Below are positions 1 to 9,238 of a DNA stretch of 64,000 nt, piece by piece (within the stretch, counting starts at the first letter, position 1; every line of letters starts with the position of its first letter). The translations under genes and the position numbers were made by a program. Under the pieces are notes generated by a model. The model had not been told where the DNA came from, did no database searches, and saw only the letters and a program-made list of their open reading frames with translations. Origin of the DNA: an uncultured Bacteroidia bacterium (lineage in GTDB: Bacteria; Bacteroidota; Bacteroidia; Bacteroidales; UBA932). Location of the stretch: positions 62,001-126,000 of the forward strand of contig CADAND010000002.1 in assembly GCA_902789245.1 (NCBI GenBank), read 5' to 3'.

Positions 1-1549
1 GGTAAAAAGAATCTTTCTGGCGCTGGCCGCCGTGGCGGCCTTTTGCGCCTGTGCGCCGTCCGATCCGCTGACCGTGCGCACGCAGGCCGGCCTGGTCCGG
101 GGTATTGAAGAGGAGGGCACGCTGGCTTTCAAGGGTATTCCGTATGCGCGCGTGGAGCGTTTCATGCCGCCGCTGCCCGTGGAGAAGTGGGACACGGTGA
201 TGGTCTGCGACCATTTCGGTCCGCAGGTGATGCAGGGGAACGGCCGGCGCGAGGTGCCGGAGAGCGTGATGTCCGAGCAGAATTCCTGCGTGCTGAACGT
301 CTGGACGACGGACACGAAGGCGCGCAAGCCGGTCATGCTGTGGATCCACGGCGGCGGCTTCGACTCGGGCTCCGCCGCCGGCAACCCCGGCATGGGCCTG
401 GCGAAACAGGACGTGGTTGTGGTGAGCCTGAATCACCGTCTGAATATTCTCGGCTTCCTGGATCTTTCCACCTTCGGGGAGCAGTACAGGCATTCCAACA
501 TGGTGGGCATGCTCGACATCGTGCAGGCCCTGGAGTGGATCCGTGACAATATCAAGGCCTTTGGCGGAGATCCGTCCAACGTGACGATCTTCGGCGAGTC
601 CGGAGGCGGCGGCAAGGTGGGCACCCTGATGTGCATGCCTGCCGCGAAGGGGCTCTTCCACAAGGCCATCATCATGAGCGGTACCATCTTGAATGTCAAC
701 ACGAAAGCGATGACCGAGGAGCTCGGCCGCGCCGTCGTGGCGGAGCTGGGATTCGGGCCGGACGAGGTGGAGAAACTCAAGGATGTGCCGTACGGCGAAC
801 TGGTCGCCGCCGGCCAGCGGGCCATGGCCGCGAGCATCGGCACCCGCTCGCCGGGCACGCCGATGATGTGGGGCTTCGGCCCCGCGCCGGACGGGGAAGT
901 GCTGCTTCAGCAGCCGTTCCAGCCCGGTTTTGCGGAGATCTCCTCGGACGTGCCGCTGATGATCGGCACGACCTTCAACGAGCTGCAGCGCCGCGTGTAC
1001 GGCACGCCGATGACGCTTGACGAGGCGAAAGAACAGCTGAAGGCGACCTTCGGCGAGCGCGTGGACGAGTACGTGGCCGCTTTTGCGCAGGCCTGGCCCG
1101 ACTACACGCCGCAGGACCTGCTGTCCGTCGACATGATGTTCCGCCCCAAGACCCTGATCACGGCGGATGCCGTGGCGACGACGCGCAAGGCGCCCCTGTG
1201 GATGTACATGTTCACCTGGAAGTCCCCGGCGGACCAGGGTTCCGTGCACGGCTATGAGCTGAATTTCTGCTTCAATACGCCGAACCTGCACGGCCGCGTG
1301 CTGCCCGAGCCCTCCGAGGCGGACTGGCAGCTGGCGCAGAACATGAGCCGCAGCTGGGCCAATTTCGCCATCTCGGGCGATCCCAACGTGGAAGGCCTGC
1401 CGGCCTGGCAGCCGTACACGCCGGAGAACGGCGAATGCTTCATCTTCGATTACGAGTGCGGGGTGCGCCGCAACTTCGACCGGCCGCTGCAGGGCATCCT
1501 GAACGACTGCTGTTTCAAGCAGTTGGATGCGTTCCGCAGCCGGCAGTAA
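1..1549 (+). CDS. Type B carboxylesterase, secreted (start just outside window)
   Basis: Serine hydrolase of the carboxylesterase type B family (alpha/beta fold), expected to cleave ester bonds in the periplasm or at the surface. Counting from an internal GTG at 32, the nucleophile is Ser190 in FGESGGGG, with Glu317 in GTTFNEL and His406 in VHGYEL as the likely triad partners. The oxyanion-hole motif HGGGF is also present. In-frame codons upstream of 32 read VKRIFLALAAVAAFCAC, a signal peptide with a Cys where a lipobox would be, and base 1 is G. The true start is therefore probably an ATG whose last base is position 1. The C-terminal segment ISGDPNVEGLPAWQPY is typical of the family. Substrate unknown; the family call is firm. 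Confidence 0.88.
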   Translation, partial: VKRIFLALAAVAAFCACAPSDPLTVRTQAGLVRGIEEEGTLAFKGIPYARVERFMPPLPVEKWDTVMVCDHFGPQVMQGNGRREVPESVMSEQNSCVLNVWTTDTKARKPVMLWIHGGGFDSGSAAGNPGMGLAKQDVVVVSLNHRLNILGFLDLSTFGEQYRHSNMVGMLDIVQALEWIRDNIKAFGGDPSNVTIFGESGGGGKVGTLMCMPAAKGLFHKAIIMSGTILNVNTKAMTEELGRAVVAELGFGPDEVEKLKDVPYGELVAAGQRAMAASIGTRSPGTPMMWGFGPAPDGEVLLQQPFQPGFAEISSDVPLMIGTTFNELQRRVYGTPMTLDEAKEQLKATFGERVDEYVAAFAQAWPDYTPQDLLSVDMMFRPKTLITADAVATTRKAPLWMYMFTWKSPADQGSVHGYELNFCFNTPNLHGRVLPEPSEADWQLAQNMSRSWANFAISGDPNVEGLPAWQPYTPENGECFIFDYECGVRRNFDRPLQGILNDCCFKQLDAFRSRQ

Positions 1550-1596
1550 CCGGACTTCGAAACGGAAGATTATCTTAACTCATTTCAATGATAACC

Positions 1597-2673
1597 ATGA
1601 AAGCAAAGAAACTCCTTTCGGCTGCGCTGGCGCTCATCGCCGCAGGCGCGCTTTGCTCCGCCCAGACGGAGCAGTCCCAGGTCATCGAAGGTGGCGGCAC
1701 CGGCCCCTACAAGTCCGTCGCCATCGGCGACAAGTCCCTTCCCACGCACATGATCTACCGTCCGGAGAACCTCAAGGCTTACGTCGAGCAGAACGGCCCC
1801 ATCCCCGTGCTGCTCTATGCCAACGGCGCCTGCGCCAACAACAGCCTCGAGATGAGCCGTCTGCTGAGCGAGGTCGCCTCCTGGGGCTATCTCTGCATTG
1901 CCATCGGCCCGTATATGGAAATGCCGGACGAGGCCTTCTACAACCAGTGGAAGGGGGTCGTGCGCGGTTGGTATCCCGAGACCAAGCCCGTGGCCATCAT
2001 GGGCAACGGCGAGCGCCTGACCCCGTACACGGAGGCTGAACTGGCCGCCCAGGCCGCCGAGCGCGAGGCCGCCCAGAAGGCTGCCGCCGCCGCTGCCCGC
2101 AAGAATAAGAACAAGAAGCCCGTCGTGACCGTGGAGCCGTTCCGTACCTATGCCCGCCAGCTGCTGGAGGCCCTGGACTGGATCACGGACCAGAACGGCA
2201 ACGACGAGAGCGAGTACTACCACCTGGTTGACCTCGAGAAGGTCGCCGCGATGGGACAGTCCTGCGGCGGCGCCCAGGTGCTCGGTGTTGCGCACGATCC
2301 GCGCATCAAGACCTGCATGATCTTCAATTCCGGCATCGGTGAGATGTCCATGAGCGGCGCCTCGAAGAAGTCGCTCGCGAATCTGCACACCTCGATGCTC
2401 TACATCAACGGCGGCACGGCCGATGTGGCTTTCAACAACGCCAACGGCGACTGGGGCCGCATCGCGGACTGCATCCCGGTGGTGAAGATCTCCACCCTGG
2501 ACGGCCACCACGGCACATACTATGAGGCCCACGCCGGCGCTTTTGCCGTCGTGGCCCGGATGTGGATGAACTGGCAGCTCAAGGGGCTGGTCTCCGACTC
2601 GGCGCTCTTCATGAACGACGACTACGAGAAGACCTTCTATCCCCAGTGGACCTTCGAGCGCAAGAACTGGTAG
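1597..2673 (+). CDS. Secreted alpha/beta hydrolase
   Basis: Predicted exported alpha/beta hydrolase of about 358 residues. A signal peptide (KAKKLLSAALALIAAGALCSA) leads into a hydrolase with a GQSCGG nucleophile elbow (Ser near residue 222) and a late HH pair in STLDGHHGTYYE that could supply the catalytic His. An Ala/Lys-rich stretch around residues 145-175 looks like a flexible insertion. An alternative ATG lies nine bases upstream at 1588; the second ATG gives the better signal peptide. It follows the carboxylesterase by about 50 bases, so the two may be cotranscribed. Its end overlaps the converging pseudouridine synthase gene by 37 bases. Substrate not inferable. Confidence 0.8.
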   Translation: MKAKKLLSAALALIAAGALCSAQTEQSQVIEGGGTGPYKSVAIGDKSLPTHMIYRPENLKAYVEQNGPIPVLLYANGACANNSLEMSRLLSEVASWGYLCIAIGPYMEMPDEAFYNQWKGVVRGWYPETKPVAIMGNGERLTPYTEAELAAQAAEREAAQKAAAAAARKNKNKKPVVTVEPFRTYARQLLEALDWITDQNGNDESEYYHLVDLEKVAAMGQSCGGAQVLGVAHDPRIKTCMIFNSGIGEMSMSGASKKSLANLHTSMLYINGGTADVAFNNANGDWGRIADCIPVVKISTLDGHHGTYYEAHAGAFAVVARMWMNWQLKGLVSDSALFMNDDYEKTFYPQWTFERKNW

Positions 2674-4121
2674 AAGGATATCTTTTCCCCGGTATCGGGA
2701 TGACGGAAGGCGAGTGTCTCTGCGTGTAGCCAGAGACGCCCGCCTTCCGGGCTTCCATAGAGGCGGTCGCCCTTGATGGGACGGCCGAGACCGTCGGCGT
2801 GGGCGGCGTGGACGCGCAGCTGGTGCGTCCGGCCGGTTTTCGGGGTGAAGCGCACGTCAATCTCCCCGTTCGGGAGGAACTCCAGGACTTCGTATTCCGT
2901 GACGGCGAGCTTGCCGTGTTCGCGGTCCACCATCTGCCGGGGGCGGTCGTAGTAGTCCAGGCAGAGGGGGAGGGCGATGGTGCCCTTGCGCGCGTGGTCG
3001 AAGGGCTTGCTTCCGGCGGCGAGGCGGGCGCGGTAGGTCTTGGCGACTTCGCGCTCGGCGAACTGCCGCTCAAGCTCGGATTTGGCCGCGAGGTGGCGGG
3101 CGAAGACCATGACCCCGGAGGTGTCCATGTCGAGCCGGTGGCAGGAGTGGACCTCGCCGAAGCGCTCCCGGAGCCAGTCCAGCAGGGATTTGGCGCGCGT
3201 ACGGCCCGGCACGGACAGCATGCCGGCGGGCTTGCAGACGACGAGGATGCTGTCGTCCGCGTAGAGCATCTCGGGCTCCCGGTCGGTCGTGAATTCGCGG
3301 TCCAGGGGGTTGGGCTCGACTTCGAGCCCTTCCAGCATGAAGCTCAGCAGGGGGCCGCATTTGCCGGTGCAGGAAGGGTAGAAGCGGCCCTGCTCGCGGA
3401 CTTCCGAGGCGGGGGCGGCACCATACCAGAATTCGCCCATGGCGATGGGTGTAAGGTGATGGATGTAAGCGTATTGCAGGAGTTTCGGAGCAGCGCAGTC
3501 ACCCGTCCCGCCAGGCGGGACGAGGCCGCGGCGGGCGAAGACCTCCCGGATCGTGAGCGTCTGCCCGCGGGCGTTGCTGACGCGGTACTGGTCGAAGATC
3601 CAGGCCTGCAGCTCCGCCGATGCCGCCGCGCGCTCCGGCCCGGCCGGCATGGCGGAGATTTCCGCCTCGCGCTGCCGGAAATATCCTTCCGGCGCCGTCA
3701 GGTCATAGATGGGCGGCACGAAGCCCGGGAGCGTCGCACGGCCCCCGACCGTCCCGCTGAACGCATACAAGTAATCCTCCCGTCCCTGCTCATCCTCCAC
3801 CTTCAGCACCCCAAGCATCTTGCCTTCCCGTAGTGCGGGCGGATCGCCGTTCGGGAGCTTGCCCCCGAAAACGTCCGGCTGCGCCGGACCCCTCCCACTG
3901 CACTTTGACCGTAGGTCTGCAAGCGCGCTTGCGCCCTCCGTCCAAAGTTCAGCGGGCCCCTCCCTCTTACGAAGCCGAGGGTGGCTACGGTTTTCTGGGG
4001 CAACTCCCGAATCGGCAGAAAATCCGCCCGCGTCTAAGCAGGCGATGAGACGGTTTGCCGCGTCGACAATGTCGGGCGCGGGGGTGTAGCAGAAAGGGTA
4101 GGTGAAGGGCGCGCGGGCCAT
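2637..4121 (-). CDS. RluA-family pseudouridine synthase with in-frame repeat insertion
   Basis: Isomerises uridine to pseudouridine in structured RNA. The catalytic motif HRLDMDTSG places the nucleophilic Asp at about residue 331 of 494, followed by the family blocks KTYRA and GRTHQLRVH. The long N-terminal region before the catalytic domain is common in Bacteroidetes homologues. Residues of roughly 36-92 (nt 3847-4015) are encoded by a large palindromic repeat element related to an intergenic copy at 10566-10699, so this arginine-rich stretch is probably an insertion rather than ancestral protein. The start is the ATG at 4121, sharing one base with the Maf stop (TGATG); a longer ORF upstream has no support. 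Target RNA position unknown. Confidence 0.87.
   Translation of the reverse strand: MARAPFTYPFCYTPAPDIVDAANRLIACLDAGGFSADSGVAPENRSHPRLRKREGPAELWTEGASALADLRSKCSGRGPAQPDVFGGKLPNGDPPALREGKMLGVLKVEDEQGREDYLYAFSGTVGGRATLPGFVPPIYDLTAPEGYFRQREAEISAMPAGPERAAASAELQAWIFDQYRVSNARGQTLTIREVFARRGLVPPGGTGDCAAPKLLQYAYIHHLTPIAMGEFWYGAAPASEVREQGRFYPSCTGKCGPLLSFMLEGLEVEPNPLDREFTTDREPEMLYADDSILVVCKPAGMLSVPGRTRAKSLLDWLRERFGEVHSCHRLDMDTSGVMVFARHLAAKSELERQFAEREVAKTYRARLAAGSKPFDHARKGTIALPLCLDYYDRPRQMVDREHGKLAVTEYEVLEFLPNGEIDVRFTPKTGRTHQLRVHAAHADGLGRPIKGDRLYGSPEGGRLWLHAETLAFRHPDTGEKISFYQFLRSKVHWG
3847..4015. repeat. Repeat family A, copy 2 (inside rluA-like gene)
   Basis: Large palindrome with arms 3847-3873 and 3989-4015 that are near-perfect complements (27 nt, a few mismatches and one bulged C). 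The loop contains the block 3954-3990 shared with the intergenic copy at 10632-10668 (31 of 37 identical). An inner stem reads CCCTC/GAGGG here and CCCAT/ATGGG in the other copy. An inner palindrome GCAAGCGCGCTTGC lies at about 3918-3931. The reading frame of the host gene stays open across the element. Confidence 0.75.
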
Positions 4122-4687
4122 CAGAGGAAACGCTGCAGCGCGTGCCAGACCCGGTGCACCGGGAAACCCATGACATTGTAGAAAGACCCCTCGATGGCGG
4201 AAATGCCCACGTACCCGATCCACTCCTGGATCCCGTAGGCGCCCGCCTTGTCGTAGGGACGGTACTTGTCTATATAATGGTCGATTTCCGCCTGCGTGAG
4301 CATCTCGAAATGCACCTGCGTGGACACGCTGAAGGTCTCCTCCCGCTCGCAGTCGCGGATAGTCACGGCCGTGACCACCTCATGCGCGCGGCCGGACAGC
4401 TTGCGGAGCATCTCCACCGCCTCCTCGCGGGAATGCGGCTTGCCCAGCACCTCCTGATCCACGATCACGACCGTGTCGGAGGTGATCAGCACTTCGTCCT
4501 CGGCCAGCGGCCGGTGGAAACCGTGCGATTTGCCCGCACTCAGCTGCACGGGCACCTGGTGCGCTTCTACGCCCGGTTCCAGCCGCTCCTCGAAGCTGTT
4601 GCCGGTGTCGACCGTGAAATCGATGTCCAGCCCCGCCAGCAGCTCCCTGCGGCGCGGCGAATTGCTGCCGAGAATGATCTTCTTCAT
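4121..4687 (-). CDS. Maf/YhdE-like nucleoside triphosphate pyrophosphatase
   Basis: House-cleaning pyrophosphatase of the Maf family, which hydrolyses dTTP/UTP or modified pyrimidine triphosphates to the monophosphate. Signature N-terminus IILGSNSPRRRELL, the SDTVV metal-site region and GKPHSREEAVEML are all present; 188 residues is normal length. The start at 4687 (MKKIILGSN) is preferred over the longer ORF at 4705 because it begins one base after the stop of the upstream KdsC-like gene and matches family N-termini. Third or later gene of the minus-strand operon beginning with rubrerythrin. Confidence 0.9.
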   Translation of the reverse strand: MKKIILGSNSPRRRELLAGLDIDFTVDTGNSFEERLEPGVEAHQVPVQLSAGKSHGFHRPLAEDEVLITSDTVVIVDQEVLGKPHSREEAVEMLRKLSGRAHEVVTAVTIRDCEREETFSVSTQVHFEMLTQAEIDHYIDKYRPYDKAGAYGIQEWIGYVGISAIEGSFYNVMGFPVHRVWHALQRFL

Positions 4688-4688
4688 G

Positions 4689-5228
4689 CTAAAAGATCTG
4701 GTCAAAATGATCCTCGTCGAACACCCATTTGCCCTGGGCCTTCATGATCATCTCGATGCCTTCGCGGATGCAGCCGCGGCCGCCCGGGCGCGTGGTTACG
4801 TAGTCCGCCGCTGCCTTGGCCTCTTCGGCGGCGTCCGCCGGGGCGATGCCCAGCCCGCAGGCGCGCAGCACCTGCGTGTCGGGGACGTCGTCGCCGAAGT
4901 AGGCTACCTCGCTGGCGTCCAGTCCGTTGCGCTCGCAGAAGTCGCGGAAGTACTTCAGCTTGCCTCGTGCGCCGAGATAGAGGTTCTCTTCCTTGATACC
5001 CATGTGGATGCAGCGGTTGCGGAGCGGCGGCGTGTCAGCGCCGGAGATGACTGCCATGATGTAGCCCTGCTTCGCGGCGTAGCGCGAGGCGAAGGAATCC
5101 TTGGCGTTGACGATGCGGACCAGATCCTCGGGCGTGGGACCGAAGGGGATGATGCTCCCGTCGGTCGCCACGCCGTCCAGATCGTAGGCGATGGCCTTGA
5201 TATTCTTAAGATTAAGACTTTGTGCCAT
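4689..5228 (-). CDS. kdsC: KdsC-like HAD phosphatase (3-deoxy-manno-octulosonate-8-phosphate phosphatase)
   Basis: HAD-superfamily phosphatase resembling KdsC, which dephosphorylates KDO-8-phosphate in the lipopolysaccharide inner-core pathway. Motif I is DLDGVATDG (family DxDGVLTDG), the second motif is ISGAD, the Lys motif is GARGKLKYF, and motif IV is FGDDVPDT. At 179 residues it is the compact, capless, tetramer-forming type. The start at 5228 (ATG) overlaps the upstream DUF3467 gene by 17 bases; the longer ORF would use TTG at 5246. The fold is certain; the exact substrate rests on family resemblance. Confidence 0.82.
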   Translation of the reverse strand: MAQSLNLKNIKAIAYDLDGVATDGSIIPFGPTPEDLVRIVNAKDSFASRYAAKQGYIMAVISGADTPPLRNRCIHMGIKEENLYLGARGKLKYFRDFCERNGLDASEVAYFGDDVPDTQVLRACGLGIAPADAAEEAKAAADYVTTRPGGRGCIREGIEMIMKAQGKWVFDEDHFDQIF

Positions 5229-5535
5229 TGGGTGCGAAGTCTCCAAGGTTGAACGTTCCCTTCTGCTCGGGCGCGTTGTTGCCGAGGCTGATGGACCCGA
5301 ACTGGGCCTCGTAGCGGGAAATGTTGTCGTTTAGGGCATTGAGCAGGCGCTTGCAGTGCTCCGGCGTCATCAGGATGCGGCTGCGCACCTCGGGCTTGGG
5401 CATCCCGGGGAGGACGGCCGCAAAGTCGATGATGAACTCGCTGTGCGAGTGGCTGATGATGGCCAGGTTCGAGTAAGTGCCCTGGGCGACCTCCGGACGG
5501 AGGTCGAAGTTGAGCTGTTTCTTTTCGTTATCCAT
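5212..5535 (-). CDS. DUF3467 domain protein
   Basis: Conserved small protein of 107 residues matching DUF3467, with the typical stretches VAQGTYSNLAIISHSHSEF and SRILMTPEHCKRLLNALNDNI. Function is unknown. It starts four bases after the rubrerythrin stop and overlaps the KdsC-like gene, so it sits inside a tightly packed operon. No signal peptide or membrane segment. The C-terminal tail (about 20 residues) is polar and probably flexible. Confidence 0.85.
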   Translation of the reverse strand: MDNEKKQLNFDLRPEVAQGTYSNLAIISHSHSEFIIDFAAVLPGMPKPEVRSRILMTPEHCKRLLNALNDNISRYEAQFGSISLGNNAPEQKGTFNLGDFAPNGTKS

Positions 5536-5538
5536 TGT

Positions 5539-6252
5539 CTAATAATTCGTTGCCTCCACCTGGAAATAGCTTTGCGGGTGGTCGCAGACCGGGCAGACCT
5601 CCGGGGCCTGCTTGCCGACGACGATGTGGCCGCAGTTGGCGCACTGCCAGATGGCGTCGCCGTCCTTGGAGAAGACTTTCTTGTCCTCGATGTTCTTCAG
5701 GAGCTTGCGGTAGCGCTCCTCGTGGTGCTTCTCGATGGCGCCCACCATCTCGAATTTCCGGGCGATCTCCTCGAAGCCCTCCTCGCGGGCCTCCTTCGCC
5801 ATGCGGGCGTACATGTCCGTCCACTCGAAGTTCTCGCCGGCCGCGGCGTCCTTGAGGTTCTCGGCCGTGCCGGGAACGGCGCCGCCGTGCAGGTACTTGA
5901 ACCAGATCTTGGCGTGCTCCTTCTCGTTGGCGGCCGTCTCCTCGAAGAGGGCGGCAATCTGGACGAATCCGTCCTTCTTGGCCTTGGAAGCGTAGTAGGT
6001 GTATTTGTTGCGGGCCTGGGACTCGCCGGCGAAGGCCTCCTGGAGGTTCTTCTCGGTCTTGGTGCCGGCCAGGCTGCGCCCGGCGGGCTGGCTTGCGGCC
6101 GCGGGGGCCGCGGCGCCTTCGACGGGGCGGTACTGTCCGCCGCCGAGGATCTCTACGAATTTCTCGCGGGGCTGCTTGCAGCGCGGGCAGGTGGCGGGGG
6201 CGTCATCCCCTTCGTGGATATAACCACAGACGGTACATTTGAATCGTGCCAT
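5539..6252 (-). CDS. Rubrerythrin with rubredoxin domains at both ends
   Basis: Cytoplasmic peroxide-scavenging di-iron protein typical of anaerobes. The central ferritin-like domain carries [19 protein letters not shown] and [13 protein letters not shown], with the usual Glu/His iron ligands. Unusually, there is a CxxC...CxxC rubredoxin-like knuckle at the N-terminus (residues about 6-24, CTVCGY and CPRCKQP) and another at the C-terminus (CANCGH and CPVCDHP). A linker rich in Ala/Pro joins the first knuckle to the ferritin domain. First gene of the minus-strand operon down to the pseudouridine synthase. Confidence 0.93.
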   Translation of the reverse strand: MARFKCTVCGYIHEGDDAPATCPRCKQPREKFVEILGGGQYRPVEGAAAPAAASQPAGRSLAGTKTEKNLQEAFAGESQARNKYTYYASKAKKDGFVQIAALFEETAANEKEHAKIWFKYLHGGAVPGTAENLKDAAAGENFEWTDMYARMAKEAREEGFEEIARKFEMVGAIEKHHEERYRKLLKNIEDKKVFSKDGDAIWQCANCGHIVVGKQAPEVCPVCDHPQSYFQVEATNY

Positions 6253-6352
6253 AATGAACTGGATTTAACGGGTTAGTGTTTGAAAGGGCAAGTTAGGAAG
6301 CTTTTTTGGAATAATCAAAGATGGAATCAAAGCATTTCACGATTTTTTTGTG

Positions 6353-6360
6353 TATTTTTG
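6353..6360 (+). promoter_or_regulatory. Bacteroidetes -7 box of valS
   Basis: TATTTTTG, matching TAnnTTTG, ends six bases before the valS ATG, so transcription should begin almost at the start codon. No clear TTTG lies at the expected -33 position. Confidence 0.6.
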
Positions 6361-6366
6361 TAGACT

Positions 6367-9006
6367 ATGGAATTAAGTGCAAAATACAATCCCTCCGAAG
6401 TGGAGGACAAGTGGTACGCCTACTGGCTGAAAAACAGGTGCTTCCACTCCGAACCGGACCATCGCGAACCCTATACGATCGTCATCCCGCCGCCCAACGT
6501 GACGGGGATCCTGCACATGGGTCATGTGCTCAACAATACGCTCAACGACGTGCTCATCCGCAAGGCGCGCATGGACGGCAAGAACGCCTGCTGGGTCCCC
6601 GGCACGGACCACGCCTCTATCGCCACCGAGAATAAGGTGGTGGCGAAGCTCAAGGGGATGGGAATCAGCAAGGAAGACCTCACCCGTGAGGAGTTCCTCA
6701 AGTACGCCTGGGAGTGGAAGGAAGAGCACGGCGGCATCATCCTCCAGCAGCTCCGCAAGCTCGGCGCCTCCTGCGACTGGGACCGCACCCGCTTCACCAT
6801 GGAGCCGGCCCTGTCCGACGCCGTGATCGCCACGTTCTGCCATTTCTACAAGAAAGGCTGGATCTACCGCGGTGTGCGCATGGTCAACTGGGATCCCGTC
6901 GCCCTGACCGCCATCAGCGACGACGAAGTGATCCACAAGGACACCCAGAGCCATTTCTATCATTTGAAATATTACGTCTCCGACGGCCAGGGGAACCCGA
7001 CCGACAAGTACCTCGTGATCGCCACGACGCGTCCGGAGACCATCATGGCCGACGCCGCCATCTGCGTGAATCCGGCCGACGAGCGCCATCACTGGCTGCG
7101 CGGCAAGAAGGTGCTCATCCCGCTGATCAACCGGGAGATCCCGGTGATCGAGGACGATTACGTGGAGATGGACTTCGGTACGGGCTGCCTCAAGGTCACG
7201 CCCGCCCACGACGCCCATGACTACGAGATCGGCCTGCGCCACAATCTGCCGATCCTGGACATCATCGACGACCACGGCAAGCTCAACGAGCAGGCGCAGA
7301 TCCTCGTGGGTGAGGACCGCTTCGTGGCCCGCAAGAAGATCGCCAAGATGCTGGAGGAGTCCGGCAACCTGGTCAAGGTCGAGGATTACGTCTCCCCGAT
7401 CGGCTACAGCGAGCGCACCGACGCCGTGATCGAGCCGAAGCTCTCCGCCCAGTGGTTCCTCAAGATGGAGGACCTGGCGGCCCGCGCCCTGGACCACGTG
7501 GAGTCCGGCCGCATCAAGTTTATCCCGGACAAGTACCGCAATACCTATCGCCACTGGATGGAGAACGTGCGCGACTGGTGCATCTCCCGCCAGCTTTGGT
7601 GGGGCCAGCGCATCCCGGCCTGGTACCTGCCTGACGGGCAGGTGGTGGTCGAGGAGACGGCCGAAAAGGCCCTCGCAGCGGCGCAGAAGATCAATCCGGC
7701 CCTGACGGCCGCCGATCTCAAGCAGGACGAGGACGTGCTGGACACCTGGTTCTCCAGCTGGCTCTGGCCGATCAGCGTGTTCGATCCCGAACTGCCCGGC
7801 CATCCGGAGCACAAGGCGAACGCCGACCTGTCCTACTACTATCCGACCAACGACCTGGTGACCGGCCCGGACATCATCTTCTTCTGGGTGGCCCGCATGA
7901 TCATGGCCGGCGACGAGTTCATGCATGACGTTCCGTTCCGCAATGTGTACTTCACGGGCATCGTTCGCGACAAGATCGGCCGCAAGATGTCCAAGACCCT
8001 GGGCAACAGCCCCAACCCGCTGGACCTCATCGAGAAATACGGCGCCGACGCCGTCCGGCTCGGCATGCTGCTCTGCTCTTCGGCGGGCAACGATATCCTT
8101 TACGACGAGTCCCAGGTGGAGCAGGGACGTAATTTCTGCGCCAAGATCTGGAACGCCTGGCGTCTGGTGAGCAGCTGGCAGGTGGATGGGAAAGCGGCGC
8201 AGCCGGAGGCGGCCGCCGTGGCCGTGAAGTGGTTCGACAACCTGCTGTCCCGCACCATCGAGACCGTGGAGGACCATTATTCCAAATTCCGCATCAACGA
8301 CGCCCTGATGGCGATCTACAAGCTCTTCTGGGACGACTACTGCAGTTGGTTCCTGGAGCTGGTGAAGCCGGAGTACGGCAAGGCCGTCGACAAGGCGAGC
8401 CGCGACGCCGCGGTGCTCTTCTTCGAGCAGCTCATCAAACTCATCCATCCGGTGATGCCTTTCATCACCGAGGAGCTCTGGCAGGCCATGGCGCCGCGCC
8501 GGGAAGGGGAGACCATCATGTTCCAGCCGACCCCGAAGGCCGGCGCGTACGACGCCGACTTCCTGGCCCGCTTCGAGCAAGCCCGCGAGGCAATCATCGC
8601 CATCCGTGCCGTCCGCGCGCAGAAGCAGATCGCCCCGAAGGACACGCTGGATCTCTTCATCGACGGCGAGTTCACCGGTGAGCTGCTGCCTGTGATCCGC
8701 AAGGCGGCGAACCTGGGCCTGATCAAGGCCGGTGCCGCCGAGGGCGCATCCGTTTCCTTCCTGGTCGGCACCATCAAGATGAGCATCCCGCTGGCCGGCT
8801 TCGTCAATGCCGACGAGGAGAAGACCAGGCTGCAGGCGGAGCTCGAGCACCAGCGCAAGTTCCTCGCAGGGGTCCGCGCGAAACTCTCCAATGAGAAATT
8901 CGTCGTGCACGCCCCGGAGGCCGTGATCGCCGGCGAGCGCAAGAAGGAGGCCGACGCGCTGGCGCGCATCGAGGCCCTGGAGGCATCACTGAACAGTTTG
9001 AATTAA
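6367..9006 (+). CDS. valS: Valyl-tRNA synthetase
   Basis: Class Ia aminoacyl-tRNA synthetase charging tRNA-Val; 879 residues is normal. The HIGH signature appears as HMGH in [13 protein letters not shown] (near residue 50). The KMSKS loop reads KMSKT in [10 protein letters not shown]. The editing domain contains [10 protein letters not shown], and the C-terminus ends in the coiled-coil tRNA-binding arm ([17 protein letters not shown]...). The start is fixed by the -7 box six bases upstream. The tatA gene follows ten bases after the stop. Confidence 0.97.
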   Translation: MELSAKYNPSEVEDKWYAYWLKNRCFHSEPDHREPYTIVIPPPNVTGILHMGHVLNNTLNDVLIRKARMDGKNACWVPGTDHASIATENKVVAKLKGMGISKEDLTREEFLKYAWEWKEEHGGIILQQLRKLGASCDWDRTRFTMEPALSDAVIATFCHFYKKGWIYRGVRMVNWDPVALTAISDDEVIHKDTQSHFYHLKYYVSDGQGNPTDKYLVIATTRPETIMADAAICVNPADERHHWLRGKKVLIPLINREIPVIEDDYVEMDFGTGCLKVTPAHDAHDYEIGLRHNLPILDIIDDHGKLNEQAQILVGEDRFVARKKIAKMLEESGNLVKVEDYVSPIGYSERTDAVIEPKLSAQWFLKMEDLAARALDHVESGRIKFIPDKYRNTYRHWMENVRDWCISRQLWWGQRIPAWYLPDGQVVVEETAEKALAAAQKINPALTAADLKQDEDVLDTWFSSWLWPISVFDPELPGHPEHKANADLSYYYPTNDLVTGPDIIFFWVARMIMAGDEFMHDVPFRNVYFTGIVRDKIGRKMSKTLGNSPNPLDLIEKYGADAVRLGMLLCSSAGNDILYDESQVEQGRNFCAKIWNAWRLVSSWQVDGKAAQPEAAAVAVKWFDNLLSRTIETVEDHYSKFRINDALMAIYKLFWDDYCSWFLELVKPEYGKAVDKASRDAAVLFFEQLIKLIHPVMPFITEELWQAMAPRREGETIMFQPTPKAGAYDADFLARFEQAREAIIAIRAVRAQKQIAPKDTLDLFIDGEFTGELLPVIRKAANLGLIKAGAAEGASVSFLVGTIKMSIPLAGFVNADEEKTRLQAELEHQRKFLAGVRAKLSNEKFVVHAPEAVIAGERKKEADALARIEALEASLNSLN

Positions 9007-9016
9007 CCGTTTCGCT

Positions 9017-9238
9017 ATGTTGTTTTATCCTTTAGTATTCGGACCCTGGGAGATTGTCCTCATTGTCCTGGTCTTTGTGCTGATTTTCGGCGGCAAGAAG
9101 ATTCCCGAGCTGATGAAAGGCGTGGGCAAGGGAGTGAAGAGCTTCAAGGAAGGGATGAACGAGATCGAAGACCAGGTCAACCAGGCCGATCCCGGTAAAT
9201 CAGCTCCCAAGTCCGACGAAACGCCCAAGGCTGAATAG
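9017..9238 (+). CDS. tatA: Twin-arginine translocase subunit TatA/E
   Basis: Pore-forming subunit of the Tat pathway that exports folded proteins. At 73 residues it has one N-terminal membrane helix ([14 protein letters not shown]), the [20 protein letters not shown] hinge and amphipathic helix, and a short charged tail. The stop is immediately followed by the tatC start, so TatA and TatC are cotranslated. No separate TatB gene is seen here, consistent with a minimal TatAC system. Confidence 0.93.
   Translation: MLFYPLVFGPWEIVLIVLVFVLIFGGKKIPELMKGVGKGVKSFKEGMNEIEDQVNQADPGKSAPKSDETPKAE

Noticed and set aside
6373..8910. 845-codon open frame antisense to valS
   Set aside because: It mirrors valS codon structure in a GC-rich gene; the translation is low-complexity (rich in His, Val, Leu, Asp, Gly) with no domain, while valS is certain.
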